A DNA stretch of 64,000 nt from Providencia hangzhouensis. GTDB taxonomy: Bacteria > Pseudomonadota > Gammaproteobacteria > Enterobacterales > Enterobacteriaceae. A program made the position numbers and the translations under genes. The notes beneath the pieces were generated by a model. That model saw nothing but the letters and a program-made list of their open reading frames with translations. It ran no database searches and was not told the origin of the DNA. Location of the stretch: contig NZ_CP135052.1 of the NCBI RefSeq assembly GCF_029193595.2, forward strand, positions 3,100,001 through 3,164,000. Direction: 5' to 3'. Shown piece after piece: positions 51,847 through 61,294 of the stretch; the first letter of the stretch is position 1; each line of letters starts with the position of its first letter.

Positions 51847-52890
51847 TTAATATTTTTCGAATAATGCCTGAATTTGCTGAGGATCTTTAGTCTGAGTTAA
51901 GGCTAACTGAAGCAATACACGCGCTTTTTGCGGGTTCAACCTTTCTGAAGCAACAAAACCATATAAGTTATCATCCACTTCGGCATTTCTTGTCGTATAA
52001 CCTGTTGGTACACGACTTGAACGAACGACAACCACGTCTTCTTTCGCTGCTTTTGCTAAAGCGTCAAATACCGCTTTATACATATTACCGTTACCCACAC
52101 CTGCGCTTACAACCCCTTCAACCCCTTCTTCTCTCAAAGCTTTCACCGGAGCCGCTGATGCATTGGCATAATTGTAAACAATGCCTACCGCAGGGAGCTT
52201 TTCGAGTTTACTGACATCGAATGCCGCTTTGTCACCACGAGGTTGCGCTGCTTGGAAATAAGTGACTTTACCATCATGAATAAAACCTTCTGCTCCACCA
52301 TTAACTGCATCAAATGCCTGTACTTCAGTGGTGCTCATTTTCATCACATTACGGCCTTGCACGACTTTATCGTTCATTGCCATCAGAACACCGCGCTCTC
52401 CAGCAGACTTATCCGTCGCTAAAACTACTGCATTATACAGGTTCAAAGGACCATCAGCGCCCAAAGCTGTTGAAGGACGCATTGCACCAACCAAGACAAT
52501 TGGCTTTTTACATTGCGTGGTTAAATCAAGGAAAAATGCCGTTTCTTCTAAAGTATCAGTACCATGAGTGATTACAAAACCATCTGTTTTATCGCAATCT
52601 TGGTTAATTTTTTTCGCGAGGCTCAGCCAGACTTGGTCATTCATATCTTGTGAGCCAATATTCACCAATTGCTCACCACTTAAATTGGCAATTTTTTTGG
52701 TTTCTGGCACTGCATTAATTAAAGCATCAATCCCTACTTTACCCGCTTGATAACTGGAAGATGTGGCTGAATCACCGCCACCTGCTATCGTTCCCCCTGT
52801 CGCCAATACTGTAATATTAGGTTGAGCGATAGCGGATACGGCAAACAGTGAAACCAATGTCGCCAAAAGCGCTTTATTTCTGTTTTTCAT
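51847..52890 (-). CDS. ansB: periplasmic L-asparaginase II
   Basis: AnsB hydrolyses asparagine to aspartate and ammonia in the periplasm with high affinity. It has 347 residues (E. coli 348). A signal peptide ends at AIA|QPNITVL, after residue 22. The catalytic Thr of TGGTIAGGG is residue 34, i.e. 12 in the mature form, and the second catalytic tract HGTDTLEETAFFL is intact. In E. coli it is induced anaerobically by FNR and CRP. In the divergent ansB-ycaO gap I saw only a TGTGA half-site, not a full operator. It does not lie beside ycaO in E. coli. Confidence 0.96.
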   Translation of the reverse strand: MKNRNKALLATLVSLFAVSAIAQPNITVLATGGTIAGGGDSATSSSYQAGKVGIDALINAVPETKKIANLSGEQLVNIGSQDMNDQVWLSLAKKINQDCDKTDGFVITHGTDTLEETAFFLDLTTQCKKPIVLVGAMRPSTALGADGPLNLYNAVVLATDKSAGERGVLMAMNDKVVQGRNVMKMSTTEVQAFDAVNGGAEGFIHDGKVTYFQAAQPRGDKAAFDVSKLEKLPAVGIVYNYANASAAPVKALREEGVEGVVSAGVGNGNMYKAVFDALAKAAKEDVVVVRSSRVPTGYTTRNAEVDDNLYGFVASERLNPQKARVLLQLALTQTKDPQQIQALFEKY

Positions 52891-53084
52891 CCTATTTTCC
52901 TTTCATTAATAAACTTCAGTTATTATGTGGAATTATGCTGAATTTTATGTGACCTATACAATTATTTTAGGATAAATAATGAATTTTAAGATGATTTATC
53001 TGTGAATAAATAAAAAGCGTGAGGCTTGCGACAAAAATCCGTATCATAGGCCGTTTGAAACACTCTATTCACAAGTGACTGACA

Positions 53085-54839
53085 ATGAGCCAAACTTTTA
53101 TTCCCGGCAAAGATGCCGCTCTTGAAGATTCCATCGATGCATTTCAAACCAAATTAAAGAAATTAGGGTTTGATATTGAAGAAGCCTCTTGGTTAAACCC
53201 TGTACCCAACGTTTGGTCTGTACATATCCGCGATAAAGCGTGCCCTCTTTGCTTTACTAATGGTAAAGGAGCGAGCAAAAAAGCCGCATTAGCCTCAGCG
53301 CTTGGTGAGTATTTTGAGCGTTTATCAACGAATTACTTCTTTGCGGACTTTTACCTTGGTAAATCTATCGCTGAAGGGGATTTTGTTCATTACCCTAATG
53401 AAAAATGGTTTCCACTAACCGAAGATGATAGTTTACCTGAAGGGTTATTAGACAATCGTTTGATTAAATTTTATGACCCCGATAACGCCTTAGCCGCCAG
53501 CCAATTAATTGACTTACAATCCGGCAATGAAGAACGTGGTATCTGCGCCCTGCCATTTACCCGCCAATCAGACAATCAAACCGTATATATTCCAATGAAT
53601 ATCGTTGGCAACCTATATGTTTCCAACGGAATGTCTGCGGGAAATACCGCCAACGAAGCGCGTGTACAAGGCCTTTCCGAAGTCTTTGAACGCTTTGTTA
53701 AAAATAAAATCATTGCTGAAAGTATTAGCTTACCGGCTATCCCTGCTGACGTCATGGCTCGTTATCCTGCGGTAGTTGAAGCCGTTGAAACCTTAGAAAA
53801 AGAAGGTTTTCCAATTTTCTGTTATGACGCATCACTAGGCGGCCAATACCCTGTAATTTGTGTGGTCTTGTTCAATCCACAGAACGGGACTTGTTTTGCC
53901 TCATTTGGTGCTCATCCTGACTTTGGTGTTGCCCTTGAACGTACAGTCACCGAATTGCTACAAGGCCGTGGCTTAAAAGACCTCGATGTATTTAATGCAC
54001 CGACCTTTGATGACGAAGAAGTGGCTGAACACACAAACCTTGAAACTCACTTTATTGATTCAAGCGGTTTAATTAGCTGGGATTTATTTAAAGATGATGC
54101 CGATTATGCCTTTGCAGATTGGAGCTTTAAAGGCACAACTCAAGAAGAATTTGCAACGCTTATTAGTATTTTCAATACATTAGATGCTGAAGTCTATATT
54201 GCAGATTATAACCATTTGGGTGTCTACGCTTGCCGTATTTTAGTCCCAGGTATGTCTGATATTTACCCAGTAGAAGACTTACATATCGCCAATAACGCGA
54301 TGGGCGCTTATTTACGTGACACGATTATCAACCTACCTGATAGCCAATGGAAAAAACAAGATTATCTTGCACTTATCGAGCAATTAGATGATGACGGTTT
54401 AGATGATTTTACCCGTGTTCGTGAATTACTTGGGTTGGCTGTAGGTAAAGACAATGGGTGGAGTAACCTGCGTATTGGCGAACTAAAATCCATGTTGGCA
54501 CTGGCTGGTGGTGATCTCGAGCAAGCACTTGCTTGGGTTGAATGGACACAAGACTTCAATAGCTCGGTATTTACTGCTGAGCGTGCAAATTATTATCGTT
54601 GCTTGCAAACCCTGTTGTTGTTATCCCAAGAAGAAGAACGTGATCCTGCACAATACTACAACGCCTTTGTACGTATGTATGGTCAAGAGGCAGTAAATGC
54701 TGCATCAGCCGCTATCGCTGGGGAATCATGCTTCTATGGCTTGTGGTCTATTGACGAAGAACTTAAAGCACTTCCTGCGCATCAAGCCTTGCTGGCTGCT
54801 TATGAAAAGCTGCAAAAAGCAAAGCGTGATAATGCATAA
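53085..54839 (+). CDS. ycaO: YcaO, ribosomal protein S12 methylthiotransferase accessory factor
   Basis: This YcaO-domain protein has 584 residues (E. coli 586). YcaO enzymes use ATP to activate amide backbones; the E. coli protein is linked to RimO-dependent beta-methylthiolation of S12, though its direct reaction is unresolved. An N-terminal OsmC-like/accessory segment precedes the YcaO core with conserved tracts GKGASKKAALASALGEYFERLS and GLSEVFERFVKNKI, which carry the ATP- and Mg-binding acidic residues. The C-terminal tetratricopeptide-like helices complete it. The start is the ATG at 53085, without a strong ribosome binding site. It is followed by a good terminator. In E. coli it neighbours focA; here the sugar-acid cassette lies between them. 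Confidence 0.95.
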   Translation: MSQTFIPGKDAALEDSIDAFQTKLKKLGFDIEEASWLNPVPNVWSVHIRDKACPLCFTNGKGASKKAALASALGEYFERLSTNYFFADFYLGKSIAEGDFVHYPNEKWFPLTEDDSLPEGLLDNRLIKFYDPDNALAASQLIDLQSGNEERGICALPFTRQSDNQTVYIPMNIVGNLYVSNGMSAGNTANEARVQGLSEVFERFVKNKIIAESISLPAIPADVMARYPAVVEAVETLEKEGFPIFCYDASLGGQYPVICVVLFNPQNGTCFASFGAHPDFGVALERTVTELLQGRGLKDLDVFNAPTFDDEEVAEHTNLETHFIDSSGLISWDLFKDDADYAFADWSFKGTTQEEFATLISIFNTLDAEVYIADYNHLGVYACRILVPGMSDIYPVEDLHIANNAMGAYLRDTIINLPDSQWKKQDYLALIEQLDDDGLDDFTRVRELLGLAVGKDNGWSNLRIGELKSMLALAGGDLEQALAWVEWTQDFNSSVFTAERANYYRCLQTLLLLSQEEERDPAQYYNAFVRMYGQEAVNAASAAIAGESCFYGLWSIDEELKALPAHQALLAAYEKLQKAKRDNA

Positions 54840-54852
54840 TGTGAATTAAATC

Positions 54853-54883
54853 GTTGACGGGGAACTTGCCCCGTCAACATTTT
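54853..54883 (+). terminator. ycaO terminator
   Basis: A 10-bp perfect stem (GTTGACGGGG / CCCCGTCAAC) with a 6-nt loop and ATTTT after it, between convergent ycaO and the dehydratase gene. Confidence 0.88.
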
Positions 54884-54906
54884 CACAATTTATTGGTTTA
54901 TATTAA

Positions 54907-56502
54907 TTATAAATCCAATGAACGTTTCCATAATAAGAAATCAAACTGTTCTAATCGGTCCGCTTGAACCTGATAGTCACCGCTTGCCGTTTCAATCACC
55001 CGTTCAAATAACCCTTTACTAATTGTTGGTAGTGGAACCCCATCAATAATTGGCCCGCAATCATAATCAATTATGTCTGACAGACGCTCTGCAATGGCAC
55101 TATTAGTCGATATTTTTAAAACTGGCACAATCGGGTTCCCTGTAGGAGTTCCAAGTCCTGTTGAAAAAATAACCACATTACACCCCGCAGCAACAAGGCC
55201 GGTAACCGCATCAACATCATTACCCGGCGTGCAAACTAATGATAACCCGCTGTCAGGCATAGGCTCCGCATAATCACACACCGCACTAATCGGCGACGTT
55301 CCGCCTTTTTTAGCCGCTCCAGTCGATTTAATTGCATCTGTTATTAGTCCATCTGCAATATTACCGGGGCTCGGGTTATCGGCAATCGTAGTATTAAAGA
55401 AATTCGCTGTCTTTTCATAACGCTCCATCAAGTCCAAGAATTTTTTCTTATCCTCAAAAGACACGCACCGTTTCACCATGTCCCCTTCTGCACCACACAA
55501 TTCAGGGAATTCAGCTAAACCTGATGCGCCCCCCAAGGTCACTAACCAATCAGAAACTAGCCCCATCGCAGGATTACCCGAAATACCAGAAAAACCGTCA
55601 GAAGCGCCACATTTCACACCGAGTTTTAAATGAGACAACGGAACATCCACACGGGACTGTGGTTCGACAGCCTTCATGCACTCATAAGTTTGCTTCAAAG
55701 CGGTTTGCATCATTTCTTCTTCGCTATTCCATTCTTGCTGGCGGAAGTAAAGTGCAGGCTTAGCAAAATTAGGGTTACGAGCAACAAGTGACTCTTTAAA
55801 CATTTTACGCTGTGCTTTTTCGCAGCCCAAACTAAACACCGTAATACCAATCACATTAGGGTGATCTGCATAGGCAGCAAGCACATCACACATTGTCTTA
55901 CTGTCAGAAGTCGCCCCACCACAACCACTCGTGACCGTAATGCAACGCACGCCTTCTATATGTGGGAATAATTTAGGCTTTGCGGCTTCCCTTTGCTCGC
56001 CTGCGGTTAAATCTAACGCAAAGTTTTTCAAACTATTATTGGTATAACCTAATGCTTCATTTAAGGCATCAGTGAGCTTTGTTACATTGCGGTTTTCACA
56101 AAATACTAATGGAAAGATTAACCAATAGTTTGCAGTTCCCACTCGCCCATCTTCACGTATATAGCCTTTAAATGTACGTCCTTGATATACCGATACATCT
56201 GGCGCATTCCACTCATATGGCGCATCTTGCTCTAAAGAAACCGGAGCTGCATAGTGGCGAATATTATCGACTGTGATAACTTCACCTTTTGCGATTGGCT
56301 TTGTGGCTTTTCCTACTGCAGTACCATACATCGAAACAATACCATCAACGGGTATCGCTTCCATGGCGAACTTGTGTTTTGCTTTCACATCGGTCACTAG
56401 GGTCACTTCTTCACTTCCCCAGTGGTAGATATCGCCTGCTTGCAGGTCTTTCAAAGCAACAATTAGGTTGTCGCTCTCATCAATTTTGAGAATTTTTTGC
56501 AT
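54907..56502 (-). CDS. UxaA/GarD-family sugar-acid dehydratase
   Basis: This 531-residue protein has the two-part layout of altronate/galactarate dehydratases: an N-terminal SAF domain (about 10-95) and a large catalytic domain. Family tracts include GRVGTANYW, SGCGGATSDSKTM, SLGCEKAQRK, GVKCGASDGFSGISGNPAMG, NPSPGN and FSTGLGTPTGNPIVPVLK. Relatives are metal-dependent and remove water from an aldonate or aldarate to give a 2-keto-3-deoxy acid. E. coli UxaA is 495 residues and GarD 523, and I cannot assign the substrate. It is the last gene of a three-gene unit (aldolase, MFS, dehydratase), with only 24 bp after the MFS stop and AGGAAGG before its ATG. Confidence 0.85.
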   Translation of the reverse strand: MQKILKIDESDNLIVALKDLQAGDIYHWGSEEVTLVTDVKAKHKFAMEAIPVDGIVSMYGTAVGKATKPIAKGEVITVDNIRHYAAPVSLEQDAPYEWNAPDVSVYQGRTFKGYIREDGRVGTANYWLIFPLVFCENRNVTKLTDALNEALGYTNNSLKNFALDLTAGEQREAAKPKLFPHIEGVRCITVTSGCGGATSDSKTMCDVLAAYADHPNVIGITVFSLGCEKAQRKMFKESLVARNPNFAKPALYFRQQEWNSEEEMMQTALKQTYECMKAVEPQSRVDVPLSHLKLGVKCGASDGFSGISGNPAMGLVSDWLVTLGGASGLAEFPELCGAEGDMVKRCVSFEDKKKFLDLMERYEKTANFFNTTIADNPSPGNIADGLITDAIKSTGAAKKGGTSPISAVCDYAEPMPDSGLSLVCTPGNDVDAVTGLVAAGCNVVIFSTGLGTPTGNPIVPVLKISTNSAIAERLSDIIDYDCGPIIDGVPLPTISKGLFERVIETASGDYQVQADRLEQFDFLLWKRSLDL

Positions 56503-56526
56503 GTCACACCTTCCTAAAAATTGTCA

Positions 56527-57840
56527 TTAGTTAGATGACAATGCTTTGAGTTTGTTGTTATGAGTGTTTTTTTTAAGTAATGCGATTAAAACGGCACAAC
56601 CGACGGTGATCACCGCTAATGTCACGATACCTGCGGTATTGCTATTCATAATTTTATCGACTTCCACGCGAATGATTGGTGCGAGGAATGAACAGAATGC
56701 CCCCATGGTGGTACAGAAACCAATTCCTGCTGCTAATGCAGGGCCACTTAATAACTGAGGTGGAAACGTCCAAAACACCGGTTGAACGGATAAAAAACCA
56801 ACAGCGCTTAAACATAACGCCGCAATAGCAAAAACAGGGCTCGCAAATGCTGACAATGCCAAACCTAATGCTGCGGCTAACATACACAGCACTGAGATTT
56901 CGATGCGACGAGTTGGATGGCGGTCAGCAAAACGAGGAATGTAATACACCCCGAATGCAGAACAAGCCCAAGGTATGGCAGCAACTAAGGATTGTTTAAA
57001 GCCTAAGCTTTCCCCCATTAAGGACGCAACTTGGGAAGGCAGAAAGAACATCAAACCGTATACTGAAATTTGGATCGTGCCGTAAATCAGTGCAAGGTGC
57101 CAAACTTTGATATTTTTTAGTGCAGATAATACTGATGTGGTTTCAGTTTTTGCATTTTCTTTAGCTAATTGTTCAGTTAGGGCTTTTTTCTCTTCTTCGG
57201 TTAAAAAACGGGCTTTTTCAGGGCTATCATCCAAATAAAAGAAGGCAAAAATACCAATCACAACAGCGGGAAGGCCTTCAATGACAAACATCCAGAACCA
57301 GCCCGGCCGACCTAACCAACCATGCAATTCCAGTAACGCGCCGGATAATGGCGAGCCCAGTGTCAACGCCAAAGGTACGCCTAAAACAAAGATTCCAATT
57401 ACAGACCCGCGTACATTATTGGGGAAATAAATGGAAGCTAATAATAGAATACCTGGATAAAAACCGGCTTCCCCCAACCCCAATAAGAAACGTAAAATAA
57501 TAAATTGCGTCTCATTGGTGACAAAACCTGTCATTGCAGACAGAACGCCCCAGATAACTGTCGTAATACTTAGCCATTTTTGCGCCCCTATTTTGTTTAA
57601 AATTAAGTTAGCGGGAATACCAAATAACGCATATGCCGCAAAGAAAATACCTGCACCAAAAGCAAAAGCAGAATCGGATAAACCAATGTCGACTTGCATC
57701 GCATCTTTAGCAAAACCGACATTCACACGGTCAATAAATGCAACAAAATACAAAATAAACATCAGAGGTACTAAACGTTTCCACGATTTGGCTATCGCAG
57801 AATTTAAAACAGGATTGTTATAAGCTTTCGTTGTCGCCAT
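56527..57840 (-). CDS. MFS transporter, anion:cation symporter family (sugar acid)
   Basis: A 437-residue 12-helix major facilitator with N- and C-terminal bundles joined by a charged loop near residues 205-235 (DDSPEKARFLTEEEKKAL, typical of the ACS family of hexuronate, tartrate and phthalate carriers). FIDRVNVGFAKDAM in helix 1 and LGLGEAGFYPG in helix 4 are ACS-family signatures. It lies between the aldolase and dehydratase genes, on the same strand, with 50 and 24 bp gaps. A role as importer of the sugar acid metabolised by its neighbours is a strong inference. The exact substrate is unknown. Confidence 0.9.
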   Translation of the reverse strand: MATTKAYNNPVLNSAIAKSWKRLVPLMFILYFVAFIDRVNVGFAKDAMQVDIGLSDSAFAFGAGIFFAAYALFGIPANLILNKIGAQKWLSITTVIWGVLSAMTGFVTNETQFIILRFLLGLGEAGFYPGILLLASIYFPNNVRGSVIGIFVLGVPLALTLGSPLSGALLELHGWLGRPGWFWMFVIEGLPAVVIGIFAFFYLDDSPEKARFLTEEEKKALTEQLAKENAKTETTSVLSALKNIKVWHLALIYGTIQISVYGLMFFLPSQVASLMGESLGFKQSLVAAIPWACSAFGVYYIPRFADRHPTRRIEISVLCMLAAALGLALSAFASPVFAIAALCLSAVGFLSVQPVFWTFPPQLLSGPALAAGIGFCTTMGAFCSFLAPIIRVEVDKIMNSNTAGIVTLAVITVGCAVLIALLKKNTHNNKLKALSSN

Positions 57841-57891
57841 GATATTTTTCCCTGTTGGTAAGATGTTCTATTGTGTTTGATTCAGGAAAGG

Positions 57892-58785
57892 TCAGAGCGG
57901 TAAATCAGCAAGGGTTAATAACTGCTGAAGTTGCTCAATCTGTATATTGTTCAAGCCAATAAATGGCGCTGTACAATAGTCTGAATTAACCACACCTTTT
58001 AGCTGCAATGCTTTTTTAAAGGTTGGGATAAATGGTGCATTGACACCATATATAGCCATCAATTGGTCTACTCGTTGTTGGTGTTTTGCCACTAATGCTA
58101 AATCACCCTGGATAAACGCCTGCATCCACGATGCAAAAAACTGTGGAACAATATTTGAAAGCCCACCAATGCAACCATTTCCCCCCGATAAAACCACATG
58201 AGCAAAGTTATTATCGTAACCTGCATATACCTCAAAATGAGGTAAGCGGGTTTTCACCGTTTCAATCACTTGGGCGGTATGAGTCGTGTCAGGAATGGTA
58301 TCTTTCAACCCGATGATATTGGGATATTTATCCGCTAAACGTAGGCAAACATCTGGAGAGACAGAATAACCTGTTCGTTCAGGGAAGTTATAAATGAAAA
58401 TGTTAGCAGATGTTTTGGCTGCTATCGTGCTGTAAAAACGGAAAACACCTTCATCATCCAGCGGAAAATAATATGGGCTAATGATCATCACCCCATCGAT
58501 TCCTTTTTCATATGCATAGTTAGCCAATTCAACCGACTCTTGCACATCAAGGCGGCTTGCTCCTGCATAAACACGCATTTCCTCCTTTGGGTAACGACCA
58601 CATAGGTCTATTAGTGTTTTTGAGCTCTGCATATTAAGTGCAAAAAATTCCCCCGTGCTTCCCATTGTGACAAAACCGGAGACTTTGCCTTTCAATGAAT
58701 CATAAACACGTATGTTTTGTTCTATATCCACTCGACCTTTGTCATCAAAGATGGTCACTACTGGAGTGATATAACGACTTTCCAT
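57892..58785 (-). CDS. DapA/KDG-aldolase family lyase
   Basis: A DHDPS/NAL-superfamily Schiff-base aldolase. The ATG at 58785 has AAGGAG 9 nt upstream, giving 297 residues; an ATG at 58806 lacks a ribosome binding site. Conserved features are GSTGEFFAL, the Tyr of YNFPERTGY, the Schiff-base Lys in IGLKDTIPD, and GGNGCIGGLSN. In context (dehydratase plus carrier), it probably cleaves a 2-keto-3-deoxy sugar acid to pyruvate and an aldehyde rather than making dihydrodipicolinate. Homologues in such clusters are YagE/YjhH-like. It is the first gene of the cassette, divergent from the IclR regulator. Confidence 0.88.
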   Translation of the reverse strand: MESRYITPVVTIFDDKGRVDIEQNIRVYDSLKGKVSGFVTMGSTGEFFALNMQSSKTLIDLCGRYPKEEMRVYAGASRLDVQESVELANYAYEKGIDGVMIISPYYFPLDDEGVFRFYSTIAAKTSANIFIYNFPERTGYSVSPDVCLRLADKYPNIIGLKDTIPDTTHTAQVIETVKTRLPHFEVYAGYDNNFAHVVLSGGNGCIGGLSNIVPQFFASWMQAFIQGDLALVAKHQQRVDQLMAIYGVNAPFIPTFKKALQLKGVVNSDYCTAPFIGLNNIQIEQLQQLLTLADLPL

Positions 58786-59130
58786 ACCGATAATCTCCTT
58801 ACTCATTACTGTTCATATATACAAACTGTATTCATAAATAAAAACAATAAACAAGAAATCATGAATTATGGATTGAGTCAAATTCATCCAATTTATATAT
58901 AAATCTCACATAATCATTTGATTAAAAAGAATTTAAAGAAAAGAAATAGCAATTAGACTGGCTAAAAAATGATTTTTTTATTACTAAATTTTGAACAGAG
59001 TCACGTCTTTATTGCGACTTGAGCCATTAACAGGTATGACCAATTTGAGATTAAACGTATTCCTGAGATGATTTACATAGTGGTATTTTAAACCTAGAAT
59101 AGCGACAAAATTAATCAGTGAGGTGGTTTA
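58786..59130. promoter_or_regulatory. divergent promoter region of the sugar-acid cassette
   Basis: This 345-bp AT-rich region separates the leftward aldolase-MFS-dehydratase unit from the rightward IclR gene. A perfect 14-bp palindrome, ATTTATATATAAAT, lies at 58891-58904 and could be an operator, although pure A/T palindromes arise easily by chance. Operators of the divergent IclR-type regulator are expected here. Confidence 0.4.
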
Positions 59131-59904
59131 ATGTCTACGGGGCACATGCCGACAATTCGGGTATTAGAAATACTGCAAGTTTTATCGGCTGAAAATACTG
59201 GGCTTTCTTTGACACAACTTTCTGATAAAACACAAATCTTAAAGGGGACTATTTATCCTATCTTAAAAACGTTGGTTGAACATCGATATATTAATTATGA
59301 TGACAATAGCCAGCTGTATTATTTAGGTATCGCCTGCTCACTCCTTTCCCGCTCATTTTTCGAAAAATCCTATTGGCTAAAAATGGTTCATCGGGAAATG
59401 GTACATATTGTTGATGAATGCAATGAAGTGTGTCAAATGGGGATTTTAGACGGTGCCGATGTACTATACATTGATAAAGTCCAATCAGCCCAAAAGGTCC
59501 AATTAATCTCTAATATTGGTACTCGTTTGCCTGCTATTTACTCGGCACTTGGTAAGGCCATGATTTTTAACTACAGTGACCAACAAATTTCCGAGCTTTA
59601 TCCTTCAGGTTTTACCCCGTTAACCCAATACAGTGTGCAAACTTTGGCTGAACTGCGCCTACAGCTTAACGCAGTTCGTGAAAATAATTATGCCGTTGAT
59701 AATAAAGAAATAAATGAAGAAACGACCTGCTATGCTGTTGCATTGCGTCAGCGGGATAAAATCATAGCTGCAATTAGTGTGTCTATCCCAACTTTCCGCA
59801 TTGATGAATCCAAAGTGAACCAAGTCATCAAAACACTTTTAGCAAGTCGTGCACGTATTGAGCAAGAATTGAACACACTCGAAGATATTGAGTTTTATAC
59901 CTAG
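59131..59904 (+). CDS. IclR-family transcriptional regulator
   Basis: A 257-residue IclR-type regulator. The N-terminal winged helix-turn-helix is at about 8-60 (RVLEILQVLSAEN; LTQLSDKTQILKGTIYPILKTL), and the C-terminal effector domain at about 80-245 has tracts such as ALGKAMIFNY. GAGGTGG lies 4-5 nt before the ATG at 59131. IclR proteins bind sugar acids or aromatic acids and control divergent operons, here most likely the aldolase-MFS-dehydratase unit. Whether it represses or activates cannot be told from the sequence. Confidence 0.9.
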   Translation: MSTGHMPTIRVLEILQVLSAENTGLSLTQLSDKTQILKGTIYPILKTLVEHRYINYDDNSQLYYLGIACSLLSRSFFEKSYWLKMVHREMVHIVDECNEVCQMGILDGADVLYIDKVQSAQKVQLISNIGTRLPAIYSALGKAMIFNYSDQQISELYPSGFTPLTQYSVQTLAELRLQLNAVRENNYAVDNKEINEETTCYAVALRQRDKIIAAISVSIPTFRIDESKVNQVIKTLLASRARIEQELNTLEDIEFYT

Positions 59905-60366
59905 CCATAACATTAAAAGCTGTTTGATTAGTTAACATATATCACTTTCATTTGTAGATTCATTTATACGAATCTTTTATTATTTACATTATTGTTAGAT
60001 AAATATTGCAGAAATACGGTTTGGTTAAGGAATATATATCGGAATCCCCCCGAATTAAATAGGGTATTATGCAAACATAAGTTAAATTATATGCCAAAAG
60101 GATCATATTCATCTTAAATAGTTAACATTTACACGTATATTTTTACTTATTTTAATGCTCAAAACTGACTTTATAAAAATTTTTAATAAATTTTAAAAAA
60201 TATTTAAACCTTATATATCAATATGATAGGTTAAAATTTAACAATTTACTAACCATTTTCACCGCTCTCTCTAGAGAGTTCATGATCCATATCAAATTTA
60301 TCAATTCACCCCTTTGTTACTATTATTGCGTGCTATAATTAATCAACTTTGTAAGAGAGTGTTGGT
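59905..60366 (+). promoter_or_regulatory. focA-pflB promoter region (FNR-type site, extended -10)
   Basis: A 462-bp AT-rich control region. ATGATCCATATCAA at 60282-60295 matches the FNR consensus TTGAT-N4-ATCAA at all but one position. An extended -10 (TGCTATAAT, -10 at 60334-60339) would put the transcription start near 60346, with the FNR centre about 57 bp upstream. A weaker TATTAT at 60321 would place it near -44. A perfect 12-bp palindrome CTCTCTAGAGAG (60267-60278) lies just before the FNR site. Several GTTAA-containing repeats (59932, 60119, 60230) could be ArcA sites. In E. coli this operon is activated by FNR and ArcA. Confidence 0.6.
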
Positions 60367-61224
60367 ATGAAAGCTGACAACCCTTTTAATTTATTGCCAC
60401 CTGCTGTAATGGCGCAAGTCGCAGATGATGCCTCTTTTTATAAGGCAAATAAACATCCTGCAATTACTTACTTGTCAGCATTCACTGCCGGTATTTTTAT
60501 CTCTATCGCGTTTGTATTCTATATCACAGCAACAACCGGGGCAGCTGAAGCGCCTTATGGTTTCACTAAACTTATTGGCGGGATTTGTTTCTCCTTAGGT
60601 CTGATGTTAGTGGTTGTATGTGGCGCAGATCTTTTCACCTCCACCGTACTCACTATCGTCTCAAAAGCCACAGGAAGAATTACTTGGGGGCAAATGTTCC
60701 GTAACTGGTTTAATGTCTATATTGGTAACTTAATTGGTGCGTTATTCTTTGTTGCACTGATTTGGTTTGCAGGACAATACACCGCAGCCAATGGTCAATG
60801 GGGGTTAAATGTATTACAAACCACCAGCCATAAATTACACCATACCTTTATTGAAGCGGTTACATTAGGAATTTTAGCAAACTTAATGGTTTGCCTTGCG
60901 GTTTGGATGAGTTACTCCGGCCGTAGTTTAACTGATAAACTGGTCGTTCTAGTGTTACCTGTCGCGATGTTCGTAGCGAGCGGTTTTGAGCATAGTATCG
61001 CAAACATGTTCATGATCCCGTTAGGCATTATGATTAAAGAGTTCGCCCCCGCTGAATATTGGTCTCAAATAAATATGTCTCCTGACCAATTTTCACACCT
61101 AACGGTTGGTAACTTTATTACAGATAACTTAATTCCAGTCACTATCGGAAATATTATTGGCGGTGCGATTTTAGTCGGCCTCATTTATTGGTTTATGCAT
61201 TTACGTAGTGGCCAAAAACATTAA
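60367..61224 (+). CDS. focA: formate channel FocA
   Basis: FocA is a pentameric inner-membrane formate-nitrite transporter that exports or imports formate made by PflB. It has 285 residues, exactly the E. coli length, with six membrane helices and the family tracts LSAFTAGIFISIAFVFY and FTEAVTLGILANLMVCLAVWM-like helix 4 (here FIEAVTLGILANLM). The AAGAGAG ribosome binding site is 7 nt before the ATG. It is followed by pflB on the same strand after 70 bp. Confidence 0.96.
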   Translation: MKADNPFNLLPPAVMAQVADDASFYKANKHPAITYLSAFTAGIFISIAFVFYITATTGAAEAPYGFTKLIGGICFSLGLMLVVVCGADLFTSTVLTIVSKATGRITWGQMFRNWFNVYIGNLIGALFFVALIWFAGQYTAANGQWGLNVLQTTSHKLHHTFIEAVTLGILANLMVCLAVWMSYSGRSLTDKLVVLVLPVAMFVASGFEHSIANMFMIPLGIMIKEFAPAEYWSQINMSPDQFSHLTVGNFITDNLIPVTIGNIIGGAILVGLIYWFMHLRSGQKH

Positions 61225-61294
61225 TAGCCACTGACACACACGAAAAGATTTATTAAGATCCCTAAAAGATCCATTGTTAAAAGGTAAAAGTATC

